Below, one piece after another: positions 42,299-51,780 of a stretch of DNA of 64,000 nucleotides (position 1 is the first letter of the stretch; every line of letters begins with the position of its first letter). The position numbers and the translations under genes are program-made. Origin of the DNA: Croceibacterium aestuarii (lineage in GTDB: Bacteria > Pseudomonadota > Alphaproteobacteria > Sphingomonadales > Sphingomonadaceae); the NCBI RefSeq assembly GCF_030657335.1, contig NZ_CP131039.1, positions 1,364,001 through 1,428,000 on the forward strand, given 5' to 3'. The notes under the pieces are model-generated. The model did no database searches. It was not told the DNA's origin and worked only from the letters and a program-made list of their open reading frames with translations.

Positions 42299-42877
42299 TC
42301 AGCCCGCCAGCGCCTCGCGGAAATGTTTGCGGCACAGCGCGACGTAACGGTCGTTGCCGCCGATTTCGGTCTGCGCCCCCTGCCGGACGGCCTGGCCCCG
42401 CGCATCGACCCGCAAGTTCATCGTCGCTTTGCGGCCGCACTCGCAAACCGCCTTGAGTTCGACGAGCTGGTCGGCGATGCCGAGCAGCACCGCCGACCCG
42501 GGGAACAGGTCGCCCCGGAAATCGGTCCTGAGCCCATAGCACAGCACCGGGATACTGGCCTCGTCGGCGAGCCGGGCGCATTGCCAGGCCTGGTCGGCGG
42601 TGAGGAACTGGGCCTCATCGATCAGCACACAGGCAAGCGGCGTCTGTTCGTGCTGGGCCAGCGATTCACGGTAGATATTCGTCCCCGGGGTAAAGCGCCG
42701 CGCGTCGGCTTCCAGGCCGATGCGGCTGGCGATCGGCAGGCCCTCGCTGCGGTTGTCGAGCGCCGCGGTCCACAGCATCGGCTCCATGCCGCGTTCGCGA
42801 TAGTTGAAGGCCGCCTGCAGCAGGGTGGTCGATTTCCCCGCGTTCATGCTCGCGTAGTAGAAATAGAGTTTCGCCAT
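42299..42877 (-). CDS. tdk: Thymidine kinase, type II
   Basis: A 192-residue kinase of the thymidine salvage pathway: P-loop ASMNAGKST at 9-17, IDEAQFL (Walker B-like), YGLRTDFRGDLFPGS, and zinc cysteines in CECGRKA and ALCRKHF. It phosphorylates thymidine with ATP. Confidence 0.96.
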   Translation of the reverse strand: MAKLYFYYASMNAGKSTTLLQAAFNYRERGMEPMLWTAALDNRSEGLPIASRIGLEADARRFTPGTNIYRESLAQHEQTPLACVLIDEAQFLTADQAWQCARLADEASIPVLCYGLRTDFRGDLFPGSAVLLGIADQLVELKAVCECGRKATMNLRVDARGQAVRQGAQTEIGGNDRYVALCRKHFREALAG

Positions 42878-42960
42878 GAGCGGACTTTGCGCGGCGAACG
42901 TTTCCCGGCAAGCTCAGGTCGTGCGGAATCGGTGGAACACTTCACCCGATCGGGTGGAGG

Positions 42961-43374
42961 CTAATCGGAGGAGATCGGGCTCTTCGAATCGATCTGCGGC
43001 GGCGCCGGGCTGCGGTGGATTGCGTCTATCCGGCAAGAGAAATGCATCGTTCCGCCGCCCGGGCTGACCAACACCTTGGTGAAGTGGTCGATGCGATTGA
43101 AACCGTCCGAATACCCGAATGCGAGCGTGAAATCGCGCCGAGTGTTCTTGAGGCAGCCATCATTCAGGTCGAGACGGTACCAGCGCGCGGCGCGGTCTTG
43201 CACGTAAAGAACGTCGCCCTTGCCCCGGAAATACTGTACAACTTCACCGCCAGGGATCGAAGGCACTTCTTCGCCGAAAACGGCTGCTTGCGTCGTGTCA
43301 TCCGGCGCAGCCGCCAGCGGCGTTGCGGTCGCGGCGACAGTCAAGACGACCGCAGTTTTTGCCCATCTATTCAT
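42961..43374 (-). CDS. DUF6491-like secreted protein (copy 2)
   Basis: A 137-residue protein with a signal peptide (VVLTVAATATPLAAA) and the core DVLYVQDRAARWYRLDLNDGCL, then FGYSDGFNRIDHFTKVLVS. It shares this pattern with the copy at 41098-41487. The two Cys (CLKN and SCRID) may form a disulfide. Function unknown. Confidence 0.7.
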   Translation of the reverse strand: MNRWAKTAVVLTVAATATPLAAAPDDTTQAAVFGEEVPSIPGGEVVQYFRGKGDVLYVQDRAARWYRLDLNDGCLKNTRRDFTLAFGYSDGFNRIDHFTKVLVSPGGGTMHFSCRIDAIHRSPAPPQIDSKSPISSD

Positions 43375-43421
43375 GATCTGAATTTGGCTTATCGATATTT
43401 ACTGGCGCTGAATGCCCGCGC

Positions 43422-43817
43422 TCAGCCCTCTCCGAGATCGCGCGCGACCTTGGGGTCGCCGAGCAGCTTCTCGATGCGTTCGGCCTCGTCGAAGCTTTCG
43501 TCGGGCTTGAACTGCAGCTTGGGCGCGAACTTGAGGCCGAGGCGCTTTGCCACCTCGCGCTGGAAGAAGGCGGTGTTTGAGCGCAGCGCCTTGAGCACCG
43601 CATCCTCGTCTTCGCCGAGCAGCGGCTTCACATAGGCGGCCGCGTTGCGCAGGTCGGGCGTCATGCGCACTTCGGTGACCGAGACCGCGTGCGCGGTCAG
43701 CGTCTCGTCGTGCGCCTCGCCGCGGGCGAGCAACTCGGACAGGATGTGCCGAACGCGCTCGCCGACCTTGAGGACGCGGACCGATTGCTGTTCAGGAGTG
43801 GAGCTGGTGCGGGCCAT
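43422..43817 (-). CDS. rbfA: 30S ribosome-binding factor A
   Basis: A 131-residue RbfA ([46 protein letters not shown]). It helps mature the 30S subunit. The start is ATG 43817 ([11 protein letters not shown]); the ORF continues upstream into the DUF1697 end without evidence. It belongs to the infB operon. Confidence 0.95.
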   Translation of the reverse strand: MARTSSTPEQQSVRVLKVGERVRHILSELLARGEAHDETLTAHAVSVTEVRMTPDLRNAAAYVKPLLGEDEDAVLKALRSNTAFFQREVAKRLGLKFAPKLQFKPDESFDEAERIEKLLGDPKVARDLGEG

Positions 43818-43836
43818 GGGCGCACAGGTGGGGCGC

Positions 43837-44367
43837 TCAGCCCATCTTGTCCAGTATCCGGCGCAGCGAGTTGATGTTGCGCGCGGTGGCGCGGCCGCCA
43901 ACCTTGGCTTTGTTCATTGCCTGGCCGAGCTTCGAATCCCCAACTCCGGCGCAGAAATCGACGAAGATCTCGCGCGTCCCGGCGGCGAGGCGTTCGGGCC
44001 CTTCGTAGTTCTCGGCAAACGCCTCGAACGCCTTCACATCGAGCGGTTCGGCTAGGAACAGCGTGTGCACCTGCTTGGGCTCGCCGTCGTGGGCGAACGG
44101 GTTGTCGGCGACGGCTGCCGCCAGTTCGTCGCGGCTGCGCACGGCTGCGAACGTTCCGAAACCGAAGCGGTCCTTCACGACGTGTGCGATCTTTTCGCCG
44201 AGTCCGTCGGACGGACGCTCCTCGTGCGAAAACAGCACGTTCCCGCTGGCGACGACCGTCTCGACATCGGCGAAGTCCTCGCGTTCGAGAGCATCGCGCA
44301 AATCCGCCATCTTGAGCCGGTTTCCGCCGACGTTGATTGAGCCGAGCAGGGCGACGTAGCGGGTCAT
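43837..44367 (-). CDS. DUF1697 protein
   Basis: A 176-residue DUF1697 protein ([45 protein letters not shown]). Family function is unknown. The ATG overlaps the stop of a 38-codon ORF (ATGA), suggesting coupling to the infB transcript. Confidence 0.92.
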   Translation of the reverse strand: MTRYVALLGSINVGGNRLKMADLRDALEREDFADVETVVASGNVLFSHEERPSDGLGEKIAHVVKDRFGFGTFAAVRSRDELAAAVADNPFAHDGEPKQVHTLFLAEPLDVKAFEAFAENYEGPERLAAGTREIFVDFCAGVGDSKLGQAMNKAKVGGRATARNINSLRRILDKMG

Positions 44368-44480
44368 TTGGGGCCGGCAGCGGCCGCCCGGACAACGAGC
44401 ACGATAGCCATCCGGCCGAGGTCCCTCTCGGCGAACTCAGCTAGGCCATAAGGCCGGTGTCCGTCGTCATGCCGGCTCAC
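44364..44480 (-). CDS. 38-residue micro-ORF bridging infB and DUF1697
   Basis: A GTG (44478-44480) overlaps the infB stop as GTGA, and the stop overlaps the DUF1697 start as ATGA. The 38-codon frame ([20 protein letters not shown]... ending AAAAGPK) fills the gap exactly. It has one weak hydrophobic run (MAIVLVVRAAAA). It may be a real peptide or only a translational bridge. Confidence 0.45.
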   Translation of the reverse strand: MSRHDDGHRPYGLAEFAERDLGRMAIVLVVRAAAAGPK

Positions 44481-47017
44481 AGCACCCGTTCGCGTTCCTC
44501 GACTTCGTACACCTCGAGCTGGTCGCCCGGCTTGATGTCGTTGGTGTCGGCCAGCACGACGCCGCATTCCAGCCCTGCGCGAACTTCGTCGACATCGTCC
44601 TTGAAGCGGCGCAAGCTCGAGATCGTGGTTGCCGAAACGATGACGTCGTCGCGCGTGAGGCGGGCATGGAGGCCTTTGCGGATGACGCCTTCCTCGACGA
44701 GCAGCCCGGCCGCCTTGTCCTTCTTGCCGGACTTGAAGACTTCCTTGACCTGGGCGCGGCCGATGACGTTCTCGATCTTGAGCGGGCCGAGCACGCCGGC
44801 CATTTCCTTCCCGATCTCGTCGGTCAGGTGATAGATCACGTCGTAATACATCATCCGCGTCTTGTTGCGGGCGACCAGTTCGCGCGCCTTGGGATTGGGG
44901 CGTACATTGAAGCCGATGATCGGCGCGCCACTGGCCGCGGCCAGCGTCACGTCGCTCTCGGTGATGGCGCCGACGCCCGAGTTCAGCACGCGGACCTTGA
45001 TGTCGTCGTTCGAGAGGTTGTGCAGCGCGCTGACGATGGCTTCGGCGGAACCCTGCACGTCCGCCTTCACGACGACCGGGAATTCGACGACGTCGGACTG
45101 CAGGTTGTTGAACATCGTGTCGAAGTTCGTCGGGGCCAGCGCGGTGCGCTGCTCGGTGGCCTTTTCCTGGCGATATTGCGCAACTTCGCGGGCGCGCTGC
45201 TCGTTCTCCACCACGGTCAGCTGGTCCCCTGCCTGGGGCACGCCGCCGAGCCCAAGGACCTCGACCGGGAAGGCAGGGCCGGCTTCCTTGACCTGCTTGC
45301 CCTGGTCATCGACCAGCGCGCGCACACGGCCGCTCTCGGTGCCGACGACGAAGGTGTCCCCGCGCCTCAGCGTCCCGCGCGTAACAAGCACGGTAGCGAC
45401 CGGGCCGCGGCCCTTGTCGAGCTGCGCCTCGATCACTGTCGCCTCGGCGTCGCGATCCGGGTTGGCTTTCAGCTCGAGCAGTTCGGCCTGCAGTTCGATC
45501 TTCTCGATCAGGTCGTCGAGCCCCGCCCCGGTCTTGGACGAGACCTCGACGTCCTGCACGTCACCTGACATTTCCTCGACAATGACTTCGTGTTCGAGCA
45601 GGCGTTCGCGCACCCTCTTGGCGTTGAATTCCGGCTTGTCGGACTTGGTGATCGCGACGATCATCGGGACGCCGGCGGCCTTAGTGTGATTGATGGCCTC
45701 GATCGTCTGCGGCATGATCGCATCGTCGCCCGCCACGACCAGGATCACGATATCGGTCACGTTGGCACCGCGTGCGCGCATCTGCGTGAACGCTTCGTGG
45801 CCCGGGGTGTCGAGGAAGGTGATCTTCTTCTTGTCCTTGGTGGTGATCTGATAGGCGCCGATGTGCTGGGTGATGCCGCCCGCTTCGCCCTTGACGACAT
45901 CGGTGCCGCGCAGCGCGTCGAGCAGACTGGTCTTGCCGTGGTCGACGTGCCCCATGATCGTGACCACCGGGGGCCGCGGCTTCAGCGTCTCCTCGGGATC
46001 GGTGTCGGTCGAGCTGTCGATGTCGACATCGCTCTCGGAAACGCGCTCGATGTTATGGCCGAATTCCTCGACCAGCAGTTCGGCGGTATCCTGGTCGATC
46101 GTCTGGTTGACGGTAACCATCATGCCCATGTTGAACAGCGCCTTCACCAGGTCCGCGCCCTTTTCGGCCATGCGGTTGGCCAGTTCCTGAACGGTGATCG
46201 CCTCGGGAACAATGACATCGCGGACCTGCTTTTCGCGCGGCTTGTTGGAGCCGCCGCCGTGCAGACGGCGTTCCTTCTCGCGGGCGCGCTTGAGCGCGGC
46301 GAGCGAACGGGCGCGAGCGCCCTCGTCGTCGTTGAGCGCGGTCTTGACCGACAGCTTGCCGCCACGGCGCTTGTCGCCGCGATCGGGCCCGCGGGCCTCG
46401 GCGCGGCCCGGCTTCTTGTCGTCGCGCTTCTTGGGTTCGGGCCGCTTCGGCTCGGGCCGAGCGACCGGGGTGAAACGGCGCGGAGCGGGGGTCGCATCGT
46501 CGGCCGCCGGGGCGGGAGCCTCGGTCTCACCCGCCTCAGCTTCGGGCGCAGGCTTCGCTTCGGCCGCGGGAGAGGTCTCGGCTTCCACCTCCGCTTCCGC
46601 TTCGGACTTGCGGTTGACCTCGGCGCGGCGCTTTTCCTCTTCAGCCGCCTGCCTGGCTTCCTCTTCCTCACGCTTGCGCGCTTCCTCGGCCTGGCGAAGG
46701 CGATCTTCCTCGGCTTCGCGCTGCAGGCGGGCGACCCGTTCCTGCGGCGTCTCGTTCGAGGCAGGAGCCTTCCTGGCCGGCGCCTTCTTCGGTTCGGGCG
46801 CCGGCGCCGGTGCGGGCGCGGGTGCCGGTGCGGGAGCGGGCTGGGGTTCGGGCGCCGTCGCTTCGCCGGGCTTGGTCAGCTTGCGGCGGCGCTTGACCTC
46901 GACCGCGACCTTGTTGGTGCGGCCGTGGCTGAAGGTCTGCTTGACCTCGCCCGCGTCAACCGACCGCTTCAGGCCGAGCGGCTTGCGGGTGCGGGGGGTG
47001 TCGTTGCTATCGCTCAT
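44477..47017 (-). CDS. infB: Translation initiation factor IF-2
   Basis: An 846-residue IF-2 that brings fMet-tRNA to the 30S subunit. The N-terminal 290 residues are a charged, Glu/Arg/Ala/Pro-rich region of variable length. An IF2_N domain ([20 protein letters not shown]) is followed by the G domain with [23 protein letters not shown] and TKSD, then domains II-IV. The order rimP-nusA-ylxR-infB is the classical one. Confidence 0.98.
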   Translation of the reverse strand: MSDSNDTPRTRKPLGLKRSVDAGEVKQTFSHGRTNKVAVEVKRRRKLTKPGEATAPEPQPAPAPAPAPAPAPAPEPKKAPARKAPASNETPQERVARLQREAEEDRLRQAEEARKREEEEARQAAEEEKRRAEVNRKSEAEAEVEAETSPAAEAKPAPEAEAGETEAPAPAADDATPAPRRFTPVARPEPKRPEPKKRDDKKPGRAEARGPDRGDKRRGGKLSVKTALNDDEGARARSLAALKRAREKERRLHGGGSNKPREKQVRDVIVPEAITVQELANRMAEKGADLVKALFNMGMMVTVNQTIDQDTAELLVEEFGHNIERVSESDVDIDSSTDTDPEETLKPRPPVVTIMGHVDHGKTSLLDALRGTDVVKGEAGGITQHIGAYQITTKDKKKITFLDTPGHEAFTQMRARGANVTDIVILVVAGDDAIMPQTIEAINHTKAAGVPMIVAITKSDKPEFNAKRVRERLLEHEVIVEEMSGDVQDVEVSSKTGAGLDDLIEKIELQAELLELKANPDRDAEATVIEAQLDKGRGPVATVLVTRGTLRRGDTFVVGTESGRVRALVDDQGKQVKEAGPAFPVEVLGLGGVPQAGDQLTVVENEQRAREVAQYRQEKATEQRTALAPTNFDTMFNNLQSDVVEFPVVVKADVQGSAEAIVSALHNLSNDDIKVRVLNSGVGAITESDVTLAAASGAPIIGFNVRPNPKARELVARNKTRMMYYDVIYHLTDEIGKEMAGVLGPLKIENVIGRAQVKEVFKSGKKDKAAGLLVEEGVIRKGLHARLTRDDVIVSATTISSLRRFKDDVDEVRAGLECGVVLADTNDIKPGDQLEVYEVEERERVL

Positions 47018-47040
47018 GTGCGTTTATTAGTCCTTCAAAA

Positions 47041-47754
47041 TCAATCGGTCGTCGCGGCCTTGCAGCCACAGTCTTCGTTCGCCTCGGCGGCGCCCAGAAA
47101 GGTCAGCAGGCGCTGGAGCGGCGCGGCAATCCGCTCGGCCGACCGTGGATCGGCCAGCGCCAGGTGGACGACATTGTCGCGGCCCAATGCCACAGACAGT
47201 GCCGCGCGGTCCAGTGGCAGTCGGACGCCGCAAAGGCCAGTGCCTTCCGCCTCCTGCCCAACGCGCCAGGCCTGGTCGAGCTTGCGGCTCCCGTCCTCGC
47301 TGGCGTCCGCCGCATGGTAAAGTGCCGCCACGCCGCCGGATCGTGCTTCGCCCGCTATCCGGTCGGAGCCCAAGATAAGGCGTCCCGCGCGCATTTCGAG
47401 GCCCAAACGGTCGCAGAACGCGCGCCGCAGGGCAATTTCCGTCTTCTCGGCCAGATCTGCGGGGATCGCCAGCGGCGTACCCTTGAAGGCGCGTGCGAGC
47501 GCGCCCTTGAGTTTGCCGTTGTCGATGGCCGCTTGCAGCTCGGCCCGGCCGACCCCGATCCAGGCACCGCGTCCCGGGGCACGGGCGAGGGCGTCGGGAA
47601 GGACTTCACCTTCGGAAGAGATCGCCAGCCGCACGAATTCATCGCGCGAACCGGTCCGGCCGGTCAGCACGCAGCGCCGTTCCGGCCCCGATGCGGGACC
47701 GGCCGCGCCGGCGGTGTCAGGATCCCCTAGCGGCTCATTGCGAGGATTCCGCAT
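47041..47754 (-). CDS. YlxR (DUF448) RNA-binding protein with L7Ae-like domain
   Basis: A 237-residue protein. The N-terminal YlxR domain has the RRCVLTGRTGSRDEFVRLA motif and PGRGAWIGVGRAEL; the C-terminal half fits an L7Ae-like fold, a fusion common in alphaproteobacteria. The start overlaps the nusA stop by 20 nt. It ends in a Cys-containing tail (CGCKAATTD). Confidence 0.92.
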   Translation of the reverse strand: MRNPRNEPLGDPDTAGAAGPASGPERRCVLTGRTGSRDEFVRLAISSEGEVLPDALARAPGRGAWIGVGRAELQAAIDNGKLKGALARAFKGTPLAIPADLAEKTEIALRRAFCDRLGLEMRAGRLILGSDRIAGEARSGGVAALYHAADASEDGSRKLDQAWRVGQEAEGTGLCGVRLPLDRAALSVALGRDNVVHLALADPRSAERIAAPLQRLLTFLGAAEANEDCGCKAATTD

Positions 47755-49402
47755 CAGCGGCCTCCTCTGCTTGGGCCGGCGCCTCGGCGGTTTCGGGGGC
47801 GGAGTCTTCGTCCTCGAACCAGTGCGCGCGCGCAGCCATGATGATCTCGTTGCCCTGCTCTTCGGTCAGCCCGAATTCGCCGAGCACGCCGCCCTTGTCG
47901 TCGGGACGCGGGCGATCGCGGCGCAGCGGCGGGCCGTCGGTCGGCTGCTGGCGGCGGCGCGGTGCCTCACGCTTCTTGGCGATCAGCTCGTCGGTCGCGA
48001 GGTCGGCGAGATCGTCGAGATCCTTGATCCCGGCCTTGCCCAGCACCACCAGCATCTGCTCGGTGAGGTGCGGGATTTCGGCCAGGGCGTCGTCGACGCC
48101 CAGTTCCTTGCGTTCGGCGCGGTGCGCCGCTTCCTGCCGCTCGAGCGCTTCGAGCGCGCGGTTCTGCAGTTCCTCGGCCAGCTCGTCGTCGAAGCCTTCG
48201 ATCGCAGCCAGCTCGTCGAGTTCGACGTAGGCCACTTCCTCGAGCTCGGCGAAACCTTCGGCGACGAGCAGCTGCGAGAGCGTCTCGTCGACGTCGAGCT
48301 CTTCCTCGAACATCTTCGAGCGTTCGGCGAACTCGCGCTGGCGCTTCTCCGAGGCTTCCTCCTCGGTCATGATGTCGATCTGGCTGTCGGTCAGCTGGCT
48401 GGCGAGGCGCACGTTCTGACCGCGGCGACCGATCGCCAGCGACAGCTGGTCGTCGGGAACCACCACCTCGATGCGGCCCTCGTCCTCGTCGAGTACGACG
48501 CGGCTGACGGTCGCGGGCTGGAGCGCGTTGACGACGAAGGTCGCAGTGTCCTCGCTCCACGGGATGATGTCGATCTTCTCGCCCTGCAGCTCCTGCACGA
48601 CGGCCTGCACGCGGCTGCCCTTCATGCCGACGCAGGCGCCGACAGGGTCGATGCTGCTGTCATGGCTGATGACGCCGATCTTCGCACGGCTGCCCGGATC
48701 GCGCGCGGCGGCCTTGATCTCGATGATGCCGTCGTAGATTTCGGGCACTTCCTGCGCGAACAGCTTCTTCATGAATTCGGGGTGCGCGCGGGTCAGGAAG
48801 ATTTGCGGGCCGCGATTGTTACGCTCGACCTTCATGATCAGCGCGCGGACCCGCTCGCCGACGCGGGCGGCCTCGCGCGGGATCTGCTGGTCGCGGCGGA
48901 TCACGCCCTCGGCACGCCCGAGATTGACGATCACGTGGCCGAATTCGACCGACTTGATGACCCCGGTGATGACTTCGCCGGCGCGGTCCTTGAATTCTTC
49001 GAACTGACGCTCGCGTTCGGCATCGCGGACTTTCTGGAAGATCACCTGCTTGGCGCTCTGCGCGTCGATGCGGCCGAGATCGACCGGCGGCAGCGGATCG
49101 ACGATGTAGTCGCCAACGACGGCGCCCGGCTGGAGCTTCTCGGCCTGCTTGAGGTCCACCTGCTTGAAGTAGTCCTCGACCTCTTCGACCACCTCGACCA
49201 CGCGCCACAGGCGCAGGTCACCGGTGACCGGATCGAGCTTGGCGCGGATGTCGTTTTCGGCGCCGTAGCGGTTGCGCGCGCTCTTCTGGATCGCTTCTTC
49301 CATCGCCTCGATGACGATCGCCTTGTCGATCATCTTTTCCGAGGCGACCGAATTGGCGATCGCAAGCAGTTCGGCCTTGTTGGCGGAAATCGGACTGGCC
49401 AT
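47735..49402 (-). CDS. nusA: Transcription termination/antitermination factor NusA
   Basis: A 555-residue NusA: N-terminal domain (ANKAELLAIANSVASEKMIDKAIVIEAMEEAIQKSARNRYG), S1, two KH domains (GACVGMKGSRVQAVVQEL; AIGRRGQNVRLASQLT) and an acidic C-terminal part with helix-hairpin-helix-like repeats. It acts on paused RNA polymerase. The start shares a base with the rimP stop (TGATG). Confidence 0.97.
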   Translation of the reverse strand: MASPISANKAELLAIANSVASEKMIDKAIVIEAMEEAIQKSARNRYGAENDIRAKLDPVTGDLRLWRVVEVVEEVEDYFKQVDLKQAEKLQPGAVVGDYIVDPLPPVDLGRIDAQSAKQVIFQKVRDAERERQFEEFKDRAGEVITGVIKSVEFGHVIVNLGRAEGVIRRDQQIPREAARVGERVRALIMKVERNNRGPQIFLTRAHPEFMKKLFAQEVPEIYDGIIEIKAAARDPGSRAKIGVISHDSSIDPVGACVGMKGSRVQAVVQELQGEKIDIIPWSEDTATFVVNALQPATVSRVVLDEDEGRIEVVVPDDQLSLAIGRRGQNVRLASQLTDSQIDIMTEEEASEKRQREFAERSKMFEEELDVDETLSQLLVAEGFAELEEVAYVELDELAAIEGFDDELAEELQNRALEALERQEAAHRAERKELGVDDALAEIPHLTEQMLVVLGKAGIKDLDDLADLATDELIAKKREAPRRRQQPTDGPPLRRDRPRPDDKGGVLGEFGLTEEQGNEIIMAARAHWFEDEDSAPETAEAPAQAEEAADAESSQ

Positions 49403-49962
49403 CAGTCTTCGACCTTCTCTTCGTCTGGTGTTTCTTCGAATTCGTCGGCACCGCTCATATCGAGCGGCTTGGTGGCGGCGATCAGCTCGTTGGTGAGGAC
49501 CAGCTTCGCCGAGTGAACAATGTCGAGCGGGGCGGCGATGCGGCCGAACTTGCGGTCCTCCACTACCACCTCGCCATTCTCGAGGCCGAGCAGACGCCCG
49601 CGCAACTTGCGGTGGTCGCCGACCTTCTCCGTCAGGGCAATATTTACCTCATGCCCGGCCCAGTTGGCAAAGTCCTTCGGCCGGGTCAGCGGGCGGTCGA
49701 TTCCGGGGCTGCTGACTTCGAGGTGATAGGCGCCTGCGACCAACTCCTCGCCGGAGTCCTCGACCGCGTCGATCGCGGCGGAAATGCGCCGCGAGAGGGC
49801 CATGCACTGCTCGACGATCAGCTGCCCGGTCGCCGGGTCCTCCGCCATGACCTGCAGCGTGCGTTCCTCGTCGCTGCCGGTCATCTTCACGCGCACGAGT
49901 TCGAAGCCGAGGGCGGTTGCCTCGGGTTCGATCACTTGCGTCAGGCGCGCGATATCGGCCAT
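49402..49962 (-). CDS. rimP: Ribosome maturation factor RimP
   Basis: A 186-residue RimP: LTQVIEPEATALGFELVRVKMTGSDEERTLQVMAED and VSSPGIDRPLTRPKDF are the family signatures. It is needed for 30S maturation. ATG 49962 (MADIARL) has GGAGA just upstream; the longer frame runs into a structured leader. It is the first gene of the nusA-infB operon. Confidence 0.95.
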   Translation of the reverse strand: MADIARLTQVIEPEATALGFELVRVKMTGSDEERTLQVMAEDPATGQLIVEQCMALSRRISAAIDAVEDSGEELVAGAYHLEVSSPGIDRPLTRPKDFANWAGHEVNIALTEKVGDHRKLRGRLLGLENGEVVVEDRKFGRIAAPLDIVHSAKLVLTNELIAATKPLDMSGADEFEETPDEEKVED

Positions 49963-49973
49963 GCATTCTCCAA

Positions 49974-50017
49974 CCGGGGGACATTGGGACTTGAACCGGG
50001 TTCGGGCCGGCCCCCGG
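49974..50017 (-). promoter_or_regulatory. Structured RNA leader of the rimP-nusA-infB operon
   Basis: A perfect 7-bp stem CCGGGGG/CCCCCGG (50011-50017 with 49974-49980) encloses two further palindromes, GGGCCGGCCC and GAACC-C-GGTTC. It ends directly before the Shine-Dalgarno of rimP, so it could control translation or take part in processing. Confidence 0.5.
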
Positions 50018-50090
50018 AGGCGCCAGCACCAGACTCTGTTACCAATGTCGGGATGACGGCCAGATAGGCGCGAGGCGGGAGGAAAGCAAG

Positions 50091-50600
50091 ATGCGTATTG
50101 GCATAACGGCAATTTGCGCTGCGAGCCTGGGACTGGCCGGGTGCAGCGGTGGCGGGAACGAGACGGCCGGCGAGGCCAATCAGGCAGAGGCGGTGCCCGC
50201 AGGCCCGCGCGTCGGCGAGGCGCAACTGCCCGAAGGAGGTCTGCCGCCTTTCGGCGAGCGCGCCGCGCTGAAGCGCGCCTCCGGCTCGTGGGACCAGCGA
50301 CTCGAACCGCAGGCGAACCCGCTGTGCTCTTTCACCGAGCATCCGGTGTCGGAACGGCCGCGGGGATGGGTCGTAACGGCGTGGAGCGGCAACACGGACC
50401 TTTACACCGACGGCTACGTGCTCGGGAAAGACCCCTCGGCGCGCTGGATCGAGGCGATGTTCATGCGCGACAAGCCGGTCATCGCCGCGCGCGAAGGAAT
50501 GTCCGACGTGTGGATCGAGCCGCAGGGCGACTACGGCCAGACCCTGCTGGTTATCGACGACAGGCGCTTCACTTGCACGGGGCTGCCCAAACCGCGCTGA
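50091..50600 (+). CDS. Putative lipoprotein, unknown function
   Basis: A 169-residue protein with a lipobox (MRIGITAICAASLGLAGC, Cys 18), a short Gly/Asn/Glu linker, then a globular domain with two Cys (CSFTEH, FTCTGL). The content (GWVVTAWSGNTDLYTDGYVLG) suggests a beta fold. No family recognised. It is divergent from rimP and convergent with sufE. Confidence 0.75.
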   Translation: MRIGITAICAASLGLAGCSGGGNETAGEANQAEAVPAGPRVGEAQLPEGGLPPFGERAALKRASGSWDQRLEPQANPLCSFTEHPVSERPRGWVVTAWSGNTDLYTDGYVLGKDPSARWIEAMFMRDKPVIAAREGMSDVWIEPQGDYGQTLLVIDDRRFTCTGLPKPR

Positions 50601-50605
50601 GCGGG

Positions 50606-51016
50606 TTAGGATTGCTGCGCAAACCGCTCTGCGGTCCGGCGGATCAGCGCCATCATGTTGGGCACGCCCTGGGTGCGGTTGGAGCTGAGCTGGTTCCTGA
50701 GGTCGAAGGGCTCGAGCGCGGCGGCCACGTCCATCTGCGCCACCTCGGCGGCGGGCTTGTCCTGCACCGCCGACAAAACCAGCGCAACGATGCCCTTGGT
50801 GATCGCGGCGTTGCTGTCGGCCAGCCAGTGCAGAGCCTCGCCCTCTTCGACCGGATAGATCCACACTTGCGCCGAGCAGCCCCGGACCAGCGTGGCGTCG
50901 GTCTTGAGCGGCGCCGGCATCGGCTCGAGTTCGCGGCCGAGTTCGATCAGCAGGCGGTAGCGTTCGTCGGCATCGAGGAAGTCGTATTCCTCGGCAATGT
51001 CTGAAAGCGGGCGCAT
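50606..51016 (-). CDS. sufE: Sulfur acceptor protein SufE
   Basis: A 136-residue SufE: YEFLDADERYRLLIELGREL-type N-terminus and the sulfur-accepting Cys 47 in LVRGCSAQVWIYP. It takes persulfide sulfur from a SufS desulfurase for Fe-S cluster synthesis. The suf operon itself is not in the window. It is downstream of the psp operon. Confidence 0.95.
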   Translation of the reverse strand: MRPLSDIAEEYDFLDADERYRLLIELGRELEPMPAPLKTDATLVRGCSAQVWIYPVEEGEALHWLADSNAAITKGIVALVLSAVQDKPAAEVAQMDVAAALEPFDLRNQLSSNRTQGVPNMMALIRRTAERFAQQS

Positions 51017-51059
51017 GGCGCGCCAGATGGCAGTGCGCAGGCGCTGCGTCCAGTCCGCG

Positions 51060-51236
51060 TTAGCCGGAGATCCCGCCCGGCCGCGTGATGGCGTAGTAGA
51101 TCACGTAGAACCACGAGAAGATCCCGTGGATGATGGCCCAGACGATCGACTTGTTGACGCTCCACGAGATGGCCACCGCAATCGCGCTGCCCAGCCCGAT
51201 GCCGGCGCGCGTGGCGTGCCCGGTGGCATTGTTCAC
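51060..51236 (-). CDS. 58-residue two-TM protein, last gene of the psp operon
   Basis: MNNATGHATRAGIGLGSAIAV... with two hydrophobic stretches (about 13-24 and 31-49, WAIIHGIFSWFYVIYYA) and a GGISG end. It lacks the PspB-like tail of its neighbours. The GTG start overlaps the upstream stop (GTGA). This type of small protein recurs at the end of psp-like operons in related bacteria, as far as I recall; function unknown. Confidence 0.7.
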   Translation of the reverse strand: MNNATGHATRAGIGLGSAIAVAISWSVNKSIVWAIIHGIFSWFYVIYYAITRPGGISG

Positions 51237-51484
51237 AGGTCGACCCCGCTGGCGATCGCCTCGAGCTTGCGGATGCGTTCCTTGAGGTCGGCGATTTCGA
51301 TCCGCGCCGCGCCTTCGCCGGCGCCGCCTTCAATCTCGCGGCCGGCACGGTTCTGCGGCTTGTGCAGCTCGAGTTCGCGGTCCTTGAGGGCGAGCCAGCC
51401 CTGCCAACCCTTGAGCAGGGTGGCGGCGATCACGAGCAGCCCGATGAGCGAGCTTCCGGCGATGAGAACTTCCTGATCCAGCAT
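51233..51484 (-). CDS. PspB-like small membrane protein 7 (degenerate tail)
   Basis: An 83-residue protein: one TM helix (about 5-24), a basic-acidic coil (LALKDRELELHKPQNRAG), and a short tail LKERIRKLEAIASGVDL that matches only the first half of the motif seen in its neighbours. It is the shortest and most diverged member. ATG 51484 is used. Confidence 0.7.
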   Translation of the reverse strand: MLDQEVLIAGSSLIGLLVIAATLLKGWQGWLALKDRELELHKPQNRAGREIEGGAGEGAARIEIADLKERIRKLEAIASGVDL

Positions 51485-51504
51485 GGTGTGAATCCTTTCC
51501 GCAA

Positions 51505-51780
51505 TCACTTGTCGCGCAATTTGTCGATCTCGTCGGCCAACAGGCGCGAGCCGCGGTCGTCGGTCGCAATGCGCTCGAGCACCTTGACCCGTTCGCGCAG
51601 GTCCTCGACCTCGCGCTGCAATTCCTTCTCGCGGGCCGAAGACTGCGCCAGGCGTTCGGCCTGCTCGACGTCGTAACCACGATCGCGCCGGCCGTAGCGG
51701 CCGTAGCCGTGCTTTATCTTCCAGGCGCTCAAGCCCATCCCGGCCAGGACAATGATCAGAATGAATTCGGGCGGGTTCAC
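51505..51780 (-). CDS. PspB-like small membrane protein 6
   Basis: A 91-residue protein with a TM helix at about 5-20, a basic YGRYGRRDRGYD segment, a coiled coil from 39 and the tail RVKVLERIATDDRG...EIDKLRD (about 64-90). The GTG start overlaps the upstream stop (GTGA). Member of the tandem family in this operon. Confidence 0.75.
   Translation of the reverse strand: MNPPEFILIIVLAGMGLSAWKIKHGYGRYGRRDRGYDVEQAERLAQSSAREKELQREVEDLRERVKVLERIATDDRGSRLLADEIDKLRDK

Noticed and set aside
44666-47320. Long plus-strand ORFs opposite infB
   Set aside because: Antisense of infB and ylxR without any domain; typical GC-rich shadow frames.
47483-49516. Plus-strand ORF of 677 codons
   Set aside because: Antisense of nusA, which has clear S1 and KH motifs on the minus strand.
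49981-50060. Possible tRNA (GGTTCAAGTCC T-arm-like) upstream of rimP
   Set aside because: No acceptor or anticodon stem can be formed; better explained as a structured leader.
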